A DNA stretch of 6,796 nt, from assembly GCA_017629455.1 (NCBI GenBank), contig JAGBXE010000203.1, positions 1 to 6,796 on the forward strand. Reading direction: 5' to 3'. The position numbers and the translations under genes were made by a program. Position 1 is the first letter of the stretch; the number at the start of each line of letters is the position of its first letter. The notes under the pieces are model-generated. The model ran no database searches and was not told the origin of the DNA. It was given only the letters and a program-made list of their open reading frames with translations. This stretch comes from Kiritimatiellia bacterium (GTDB lineage Bacteria; Verrucomicrobiota; Kiritimatiellia; RFP12; UBA1067). Shown here one piece after another: positions 1 through 5,600 of the stretch.

Positions 1-5
1 CATAT

Positions 6-103
6 GGGAGATGAGAGATGGGAGATGAGAGATGGGAGATGAGAGATGGGAGATGAGAGATGGGAGATGAGGGATGAGAGATGGGAGATGAGGGATGAGA
101 GAT
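6..103. repeat. Heptanucleotide tandem array (14 units)
   Basis: Fourteen contiguous 7-bp units without a single deviation from three unit types: A = GGGAGAT, B = GAGAGAT and C = GAGGGAT. Their order is AB AB AB AB ACB ACB, so the higher-order period changes from 14 bp to 21 bp partway through. All units are purines apart from the final T. Because 7 is not a multiple of 3, the recurring TGA in the array closes all three forward frames, so it is not coding. The array ends 27 bp upstream of the rpsL -35 box. It resembles in style the short tandem heptamer repeats known from cyanobacterial genomes, but I do not recognise this unit. The window starts 5 nt before the array, so its full length may be greater. 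Confidence 0.95.
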
Positions 104-130
104 GGCAAACCGTCCGAGAAATGTGCCTAC

Positions 131-160
131 TTGTCAATTCAGCGCAGAATATGTTATACT
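131..160 (+). promoter_or_regulatory. Extended -10 promoter of rpsL-rpsG
   Basis: A -35 box TTGTCA (131-136, 5 of 6 to consensus) is followed after an 18-bp spacer by a -10 box TATACT (155-160, 5 of 6). A TGT immediately before the -10 (152-154) gives an extended TGn element. Transcription would begin near 166-168, leaving a leader of about 30 nt before rpsL. This is a strong housekeeping-type promoter, as expected for a ribosomal protein operon. Confidence 0.75.
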
Positions 161-197
161 ACGCGAACCAATCTGAAAAAGTAAGGAAAATAACTAA

Positions 198-581
198 ATG
201 CCGACTATTAATCAGTTGATCCGCAAGGGGCGTTCCCCCTTGGCGAAGCATTCCAAGTCGCCGGCCCTTAAAAGGTGCCCGCAGCGTCGTGGTGTGTGTC
301 TCGTCGTCAAGACGATGACTCCTAAGAAGCCTAACTCTGCTCTTCGTAAGGTTGCTCGTGTACGCCTTACGTCTGGCTATGAAGTTACGGCATACATCCC
401 TGGCGAAGGTCATAACCTTCAGGAGCACTCCGTGGTTATGGTCCGCGGCGGCCGTGTGAAGGACCTTCCTGGTGTGCGTTACCACATCGTTCGCGGCAAG
501 CTCGACTCCCTCGGTGTTTCCGGCCGCAATCGCAGCCGTTCGAAGTACGGTGTTAAGAAGCCGAAGAAAGAGGAGAAGTAA
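198..581 (+). CDS. rpsL: 30S ribosomal protein S12
   Basis: S12 is the small-subunit protein at the decoding centre that monitors codon-anticodon pairing. The 127 residues cover the whole family length (about 124 in E. coli). The N-terminus [12 protein letters not shown] is canonical, which fixes the start. A ribosome-binding site AAGGA (183-187) lies 10 nt upstream. The universally conserved [12 protein letters not shown] loop is at residues 41-52, [10 protein letters not shown] at 69-78 and [13 protein letters not shown] at 84-96. The lysines at 43 and 88, where substitutions give streptomycin resistance in other bacteria, are wild type, and D89 is the usual RimO methylthiolation site. The C-terminus ends in a lysine-rich tail. 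It is the first gene of a two-gene operon with rpsG, separated by only 3 nt. Confidence 0.99.
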   Translation: MPTINQLIRKGRSPLAKHSKSPALKRCPQRRGVCLVVKTMTPKKPNSALRKVARVRLTSGYEVTAYIPGEGHNLQEHSVVMVRGGRVKDLPGVRYHIVRGKLDSLGVSGRNRSRSKYGVKKPKKEEK

Positions 582-584
582 GCG

Positions 585-1094
585 ATGAGCCGCAGAGCTA
601 AGAAGATTGAAAAGCGCGTGGTCCTTGATCCGAAGTTCAATTCGGAGCTTGTTGCCCACATGATTCGCGTTATCATGAAGGACGGCAAGAAGACCGTCGC
701 CGAAAAGATTGTTTATGGTGCGATCGACAAGATTGCCGACAAGATGAAGGAAGATCCGTCCAAGTTCGTCAAAGACGAAAAGACGTTTGAAGATCCTCTC
801 GAAGTCGTCTCCGCAGCGATCGACAACATGAAGCCTCAGGTCGAAGTGAAGACGCGTCGCGTCGGCGGTACCACTTATCCGGTTCCTGTGCCGATCGCAG
901 CAAATAGGCAGCTCTCGCTCGCTCTTCGCTGGACCACGCAGTACGCTGGCGCTCGCCACGGTATGGGTATGCCTGCCGCGGTTGCCGCAGAGATTGTCGA
1001 TGCCTTCTTAGGGCAGGGCAATGTCATCAAGAAGCGCGACGACGTGCATAAGATGGCTCAGGCTAACAAGGCGTTTGCACATTACGCCTGGTAG
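585..1094 (+). CDS. rpsG: 30S ribosomal protein S7
   Basis: S7 nucleates assembly of the 16S rRNA 3' domain and lines the exit-site cleft. The protein has 169 residues. Conserved blocks are KKTVAEKIVYGA (35-46), DPLEVV (70-75), KTRRVGGTTYPVPV (89-102) and KKRDDVHKMAQANKAFAHY (149-167). The start is supported by AGGAG (571-575) inside the 3' end of rpsL, 9 nt upstream of the ATG. Two features differ from the common bacterial form. There is an acidic and basic insertion at about residues 52-69, before the DPLEVV block. The segment RHGMGM (124-129) replaces the familiar RGEKTM-like segment. With only 3 nt between the genes there is no room for the long intercistronic S7-binding target that E. 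coli uses for feedback control. The gene ends with TAG and is followed by a terminator, not by fusA. Confidence 0.98.
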   Translation: MSRRAKKIEKRVVLDPKFNSELVAHMIRVIMKDGKKTVAEKIVYGAIDKIADKMKEDPSKFVKDEKTFEDPLEVVSAAIDNMKPQVEVKTRRVGGTTYPVPVPIAANRQLSLALRWTTQYAGARHGMGMPAAVAAEIVDAFLGQGNVIKKRDDVHKMAQANKAFAHYAW

Positions 1095-1125
1095 TCAAAG
1101 TTCCACTTTTTTAGATTGGTACATC

Positions 1126-1160
1126 AACTGCCGCGGCTTTTTAGCCACGGCAGTTTTGAT
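1126..1160 (+). terminator. Rho-independent terminator after rpsG
   Basis: Arms 1126-1138 and 1143-1155 form a 13-bp stem with one C-A mismatch (1134/1147) around a TTTT loop (1139-1142), and the tract TTTTGATTTTG follows. The stem core is GC-rich (CTGCCG/CGGCAG). It lies 31 nt after the rpsG stop and marks the end of the rpsL-rpsG transcript. The T-rich side is downstream on the + strand, so it acts on rpsG and not on a convergent gene. From the end of this element to the xseB promoter (1161-1218) I see no gene. Confidence 0.85.
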
Positions 1161-1218
1161 TTTGTTATGTGATATCTATTTTATCGCGGCGGTAGATCAT
1201 GGGGTTGTGCTGGAGATT

Positions 1219-1247
1219 TTGTAGCGTTAACGGAATTTTGGTATAAT
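1219..1247 (+). promoter_or_regulatory. Extended -10 promoter of xseB (leaderless)
   Basis: A perfect TATAAT (1242-1247) is preceded by TGG (1239-1241), giving a consensus extended -10. A weak -35 candidate TTGTAG (1219-1224, 3 of 6) lies at the ideal 17-bp spacing. The palindrome CGTTAACG (1225-1232) fills part of the spacer. The expected transcription start, about 6-8 nt past the -10, falls at 1253-1256. The xseB ATG begins at 1256, so the mRNA would have essentially no 5' untranslated region. No Shine-Dalgarno sequence is visible between the -10 and the ATG. Confidence 0.7.
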
Positions 1248-1255
1248 GCCCGATA

Positions 1256-1456
1256 ATGAAATTTGAAGATAATCTTAAAGCTTTAGAAGGACTTGTCGCG
1301 AAGATGGAGTCGGGCGAGCTCGGTCTTGACGATATGATTGTAGCATTCGAACGTGGGCGCAAGCTAGCTGACGAATGCCAGAAAGAACTTGATGCAATTC
1401 GTTTGAGAATTGAAAAGGTGACTAAGACAGGCGAGGTGGAGGAGTTGGATGTATGA
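1256..1456 (+). CDS. xseB: Exodeoxyribonuclease VII small subunit
   Basis: XseB is the small subunit of exonuclease VII. Several copies bind the catalytic XseA subunit, and the complex degrades single-stranded DNA from either end into oligonucleotides in the cytoplasm. The 66 residues match the short helical-hairpin family (Exonuc_VII_S). FEDNLKALEGLVAKMESGELGLDDM (residues 3-27) is the first helix with the signature ESGEL-x-L turn. FERGRKLADECQKELDAIRLRIEKV (31-55) is the second. The start is forced: the same frame has a stop (TAA, 1244-1246) inside the -10 box, and the next Met (17) is within the conserved helix. No ribosome-binding site precedes it, consistent with leaderless translation. 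The stop TGA overlaps the start of the next gene as ATGA. xseA is not in the window, and the usual ispA/dxs neighbours are absent. Confidence 0.93.
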   Translation: MKFEDNLKALEGLVAKMESGELGLDDMIVAFERGRKLADECQKELDAIRLRIEKVTKTGEVEELDV

Positions 1457-2514
1457 AAAGGATTCTTGTTCAAGCGCAGTCTGACCATATTGCTTCGCTT
1501 TCACGCGGCGCTCCGATTTCCGCGATCGAAGAGCTTGTTTGGAACGCTCTTGATGCTGATGCAAAGGAAGTTCGCGTCGATTTGATAACGAATGCTTTAG
1601 GCGCTGTTGAATCGATTCGTATTGCCGACGATGGGCTTGGCATTGATTCTCGGACTGTTGATTCTACATTCGGAAATCTTGGCGGCAGCTGGAAGCGCGA
1701 AGGCAAGGCTACGCTTATTTCAGGGCGCAATCTTCATGGCCGTCATGGGCGTGGGCGTTTTAAGGCTTTAGCACTCGGCTCAGAAGTTGAATGGCGCACT
1801 ACGACAAAAACTGATGACGGCTTGAAATCATATCGTATTTCAGCCTCCGGTATGGCGCCTGGTATTTTTGAGATTGAGGAATCCGAAGGCGGAGTGTCGA
1901 CAGGAACTGAAGTCGTAATTACTAATGTTTCAGCTTCTGCCGATTCTCTTCTTGATGCCGGGCAGACAGTTCCTTCTCTTGCTGCTCGCTTTGCGCTGTA
2001 TCTTAAAAGCTATCCTGATGTAAGGATTTATTTTAACGGCCTTCCGGTTACGCCGGTTATCGTCCAGTTAAGAACGAGCGAATACACGATTTCGCTCGAT
2101 AACGGTGTAAAGGCGAAGCTTGAGGTAATCGAGTGGAAGCGTAAATTTGTCGGCAGCGGCAAACTCGTTTTCGCCGGGCCCGATGGGTTTATGCTTCATG
2201 AGCAGACTGCTGGTGTAAGGTCAGGCACAGGAGCGTCGTTTACTGCGTATCTCGTCGCTCCCAGGTTTCCTGCGCTTGCTGCTGAGAATGCGCTCGTTAT
2301 GGATGAGCTTAATCCGGAAGTTAGAATGTACGTCGATGAGGCACGTAAGGTTTTGAAGGCTCATTTCCTTACGATGGGGCCTGAAAAGACTGAGTTTGAG
2401 ATTGAATGGGAAGCGAAGGTGGCGCCTCTTTCGCCCGCAGAGAAGCGTACGCTTGTAATGATCTTACGCAAGTCGCTGCTTTCAACGCGTAAGCGCAAAG
2501 CTGCGGCTCAATAA
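1453..2514 (+). CDS. GHKL-superfamily ATPase (HATPase_c_3, MutL/MORC-like)
   Basis: This is a cytoplasmic ATPase of the GHKL (gyrase, Hsp90, histidine kinase, MutL) superfamily, 353 residues long. The three ATP-binding motifs are intact. The N-box is EELVWNALDADA (26-37), with E27 as presumptive catalytic base, N31 for Mg2+ and D34. The second motif is ADDGLGI (58-64). The third is a glycine lid GRHGRGRFKALALG (96-109), with GGSWKR (77-82) before it. The HGRxGRGRFKA signature recalls the MutL-related paraMORC-type ATPases associated with some bacterial DNA-processing and defence loci (from memory). Residues about 115-315 should hold a second alpha/beta (S5-like transducer) domain. The C-terminus is a short basic tail (STRKRKAAAQ), with no nuclease or zinc domain visible. 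The start lies 8 nt after a strong GGAGGAG (1438-1444) within xseB and overlaps the xseB stop, implying translational coupling. The substrate is unknown. Confidence 0.85.
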   Translation: MKRILVQAQSDHIASLSRGAPISAIEELVWNALDADAKEVRVDLITNALGAVESIRIADDGLGIDSRTVDSTFGNLGGSWKREGKATLISGRNLHGRHGRGRFKALALGSEVEWRTTTKTDDGLKSYRISASGMAPGIFEIEESEGGVSTGTEVVITNVSASADSLLDAGQTVPSLAARFALYLKSYPDVRIYFNGLPVTPVIVQLRTSEYTISLDNGVKAKLEVIEWKRKFVGSGKLVFAGPDGFMLHEQTAGVRSGTGASFTAYLVAPRFPALAAENALVMDELNPEVRMYVDEARKVLKAHFLTMGPEKTEFEIEWEAKVAPLSPAEKRTLVMILRKSLLSTRKRKAAAQ

Positions 2515-2546
2515 TCCTTTCGCATTCTTGATGTGTAAGAGCTTAA

Positions 2547-2591
2547 ATTTATGCTGTAGCTATTAAGGTAAGTCAAAGCTATAGCATAGAT
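2547..2591 (+). repeat. Inverted repeat / RNA hairpin in the spacer
   Basis: Arms 2547-2561 and 2577-2591 pair over 15 bp around a 15-nt loop (2562-2576). The only non-Watson-Crick pairs are G2556-T2582 and T2549-G2589, both of which are acceptable G-U pairs in + strand RNA. No T-run follows, so it is not a canonical terminator. It could stabilise or attenuate transcript between the ATPase gene and the large exported protein, or be a protein-binding dyad. The rest of the 150-nt spacer holds no gene and no promoter that I can call with confidence. Confidence 0.7.
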
Positions 2592-2650
2592 GTTGGCTAG
2601 TTTGTTGAAACTTGTAAATATGAAGTAACTGTCCGATTAACATTTGTTTT

Positions 2651-2656
2651 AGAAGG
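2651..2656 (+). promoter_or_regulatory. Ribosome-binding site of the large exported protein
   Basis: AGAAGG lies 8 nt upstream of the ATG at 2665 and sets that start, which is also directly followed by a proper signal peptide. Confidence 0.75.
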
Positions 2657-2664
2657 TAAAAATA

Positions 2665-5600
2665 ATGCCAAGAATTTTTACATTGTTATTTCTGGGTGCT
2701 TTATTTCCTTCGGTAGTAGTTAACGCGGGAACTACTTGTTATGATGGGGTGGCAAGTGCGTTGCCGTTAGCTGATGGGCGCAAAGTAGTTGTTGACGGTC
2801 TTCTTGGCGAATGGGATCGTTCAGGTGCGGTTCTTTGCTGGAATGCAGCAGAATTGGCAGAAGAGCAGAATGCCGCGATCTATTTCATGTACGATTCATC
2901 CTATTTGTACATAGGCGTTGAGATGTCGCTTTACGATCATGAAGTGACAAATGACAATCGCCCGCAAGACAGGTTTTGGCGAGGCGATCTTGTTCAAGTG
3001 CGCTTGTCGACAGATAGATCGCTGCCTTACCCGCTGCCACGGCGTAAAGATCCAAGGCTTATTAAAAATCCTGCAGTTACATGTGTAAACTTATGGCGCA
3101 ATACGCTTGATGGTTCTGACAATCTTTACGTAACGCCAGGTGCCAATCTAGATTGTCCGTCCGTTTTGCATCCTAAGGGTTCTTTAGTTAAAACAACCGT
3201 AGGAGAAAAAACTCTGACGATAGAGTCGCGAGTTCCTTGGTCGGCGTTAGGCGTGGAAGATGGCGTATGTCCATTTAAGCCTGGCGATACGATGCCGGCT
3301 GTTGTGGATATTAAATGGTGCCCTGGCACTGATGGGTTTTATACGGCAGCCGTTTATCGGCGCGATCCTGGAGCTTTCGCGTTCATTAATATTGATACGT
3401 GGGGGCTAATCCGCTTCGAAAAATCATCGCTTACGCCAGCAAAGTCAGAAACGTTTGCTTCCATTGCTGCGCGGGCAAGAGAAGCTTCTTCTGTAGATAC
3501 TAAGGGGTGGGCGAGGATAGAGTTTACACTCCCAAAGCGTGCCAAACTATCCGTTAATATTTTTGATGAAAATGGCGGTGTCATCCGCGAATTAAAAGGT
3601 GGAGAATGGACAGATGCCGGTAAACAGGTTCTTTTTTGGGATGGGCGCGATGCATTAGGTTTTCCATGTGAAACAGGGAAGAGTTACAAATGGGGCGCAT
3701 ACGCTCACGATGGGCTTGACGTGAAATATTTCGGCACCGTCGGAACGAGCGGTGAGCCGCCTTACGATACACGATCTGGTCGTGGCGGCTGGGGCGGCGA
3801 CCATGGGCCAGTTGTTGATGTAGCATGCGACCCGACTGGGCGTTATTTTATTTGGCATAAAAATGAATCTGGGCGCGGTATTGTTAAAACAGATTTTAAT
3901 GGAAAAGTCCTTTGGCGTACAATGCCGTTTGTTGTTGATGGCTGGGGAAATTATTCGTCAATTGCCGCTTCAGATGGTAAGGTCTACCTTGTATATGAGC
4001 GCCGCACAAGTGGTAATGTGGCGATAAAATTAGTTCGCCTTGATGCCTCTACCGGGAACTATGATATTTTCCCATGTGGCAGCGGCGCAATAGATATTTC
4101 AGCCGATTTTACAGATCCTAAATTGCCGCCACGCACAGCAGTTCGAGCGGAATACGCGTTCAATTGTGCGGGGATTGCTGTCTTAGGGAAGGAGCTTTTT
4201 GTTTCCGATTTCAACGGAAATTGTCTGCGTGTTCTCAATGCCGATACGGGCGCGGAAATTAGGCGTTTGCCTTGTGAAAAACCGCGAGGCATCTGGTGCG
4301 AAAAAGGCGTTTTATATGTAGCGTCTTTAGCTGGAGAGAATGGCGGTCAGGTTTTGGCTCTTTCTCCTAACGGTGGGAATTCTTCTATAGTTGTTTCTTC
4401 TGGTCTTTCATCACCGTATGGCGTTGCGGTGGACGCACAGGGGAAGATTTACGTTTCTGATTTAGGCGCAAGTCAGCAAGTTAAAGTGTTTTCTCCAAAA
4501 GGGTCTATCTTAAAGGTGATGGGGCTGAAAGGTGGGCGCAGCTTTCTCGGCACTCTTGAACTTGATTCGTTCCTAATGCCTTTTGGAATTGCCGTTGACT
4601 CAACTGGGGCGCTTATCGTTACGGAGGCTTCTTCTCCCAAGATTGTTTCGGTTTTCAATGCAGAAACCGGCGTTTTACGTGACAGATTTTTCGGCTATAC
4701 TTCTTATTCGCCGTCGAACATTCCAGATTGCGACGATCCGTTAGTGCAGTACTATTCGCTTTCGGGGCCGGATTCTTTCGCCCGCGCGAGGTTGCCTAAA
4801 ACGGGGGGCGTTGGCATGCCTGATGCCGTTTGGGATTTTGAGGGTGCTGGGATCAACGAGTTTTCATCGGTAATGAGCACGATGAATATGCCAGAAATAA
4901 TTCGTGGCTCAAATGGGGTTAAATATTTAGCTTCTGACGCAACGCCATATCACCGGCACGCGAATCGTCCTATTACGATTTGCCGGATCGATGGCGATGA
5001 CATTAAGCCTGTTGGTGCTGTTTTGTGTCCGCCACGCGCAAAAGGGGTTAAGACGGATGTCTTAGAATTGTGGATGGATGGCAATGGTGATGGGCGAATT
5101 CAAAAGGATGAAATGCAATCAATCGGCCAAGTAGGCGATCGCGCGTTTCGTCTTTCCCATACGCCTGGGGCACTTCACATGACGGCCGATGGAACGCTGT
5201 ATGTTTTGACGCTTGAAAATTTCGTCATAGGCATTCCTTGCCGCGGGTATTCTTCAGACGGTGTGCCGCAATGGGATATCAAGGCAGTCTATAAGGCGAT
5301 TCCTGAAATTGTGCCGGGAATGAAGGAACTCTTTTGCACATGGCGCCAAGGCTTGATGGGGCTTAGGCGCGATTCGGCAGGCAATTTTTATGCATCGGTT
5401 TCGTGTTCGCCAGATTATGTAACGCCTGAGTTTACGAAATACATGCATCAGGGTATGGGGCATACGGCAGATGTCGGTGCAGTCTTTCTGATCAAGTATG
5501 ATTCTAAAGGAAAGCTGATTTGGCGCGTTGGGCGCAAAGCTGTCGGTGCACTGCGCCCAGGAGAGATTCATCATCATTGGTGCCATGCTGGAATGGTCGG

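Noticed and set aside
6..103. G-quadruplex in the heptamer array
   Set aside because: GGG runs recur mostly every 14 bp with loops of about 11 nt, longer than stable quadruplexes usually have.
6..103. CRISPR array
   Set aside because: Units are 7 bp and contiguous, with no spacers.
159..959. A 266-codon open frame on the - strand opposite rpsL and rpsG
   Set aside because: It is antisense to two certain ribosomal protein genes, has no ribosome-binding site or recognisable family, and is explained by the codon bias of the + strand genes.
1021..1224. A + strand open frame overlapping the end of rpsG and the spacer
   Set aside because: It runs through the rpsG terminator hairpin, has no ribosome-binding site and has no family resemblance.
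1165..1488. A - strand open frame over the xseB region
   Set aside because: It is a shadow of xseB and the start of the ATPase gene; the + strand genes have clear motifs.
2547..2591. Rho-independent terminator after the ATPase gene
   Set aside because: The hairpin is long but has no T-run after it (GTTGGCTAG follows), so it is listed only as an inverted repeat.
2593..2640. A promoter for the giant gene (TTGGCT, TTGAAA or TTGTAA with AT-rich -10 candidates)
   Set aside because: No combination gives a good -10 at acceptable spacing; the best candidates match only 3 of 6 positions.
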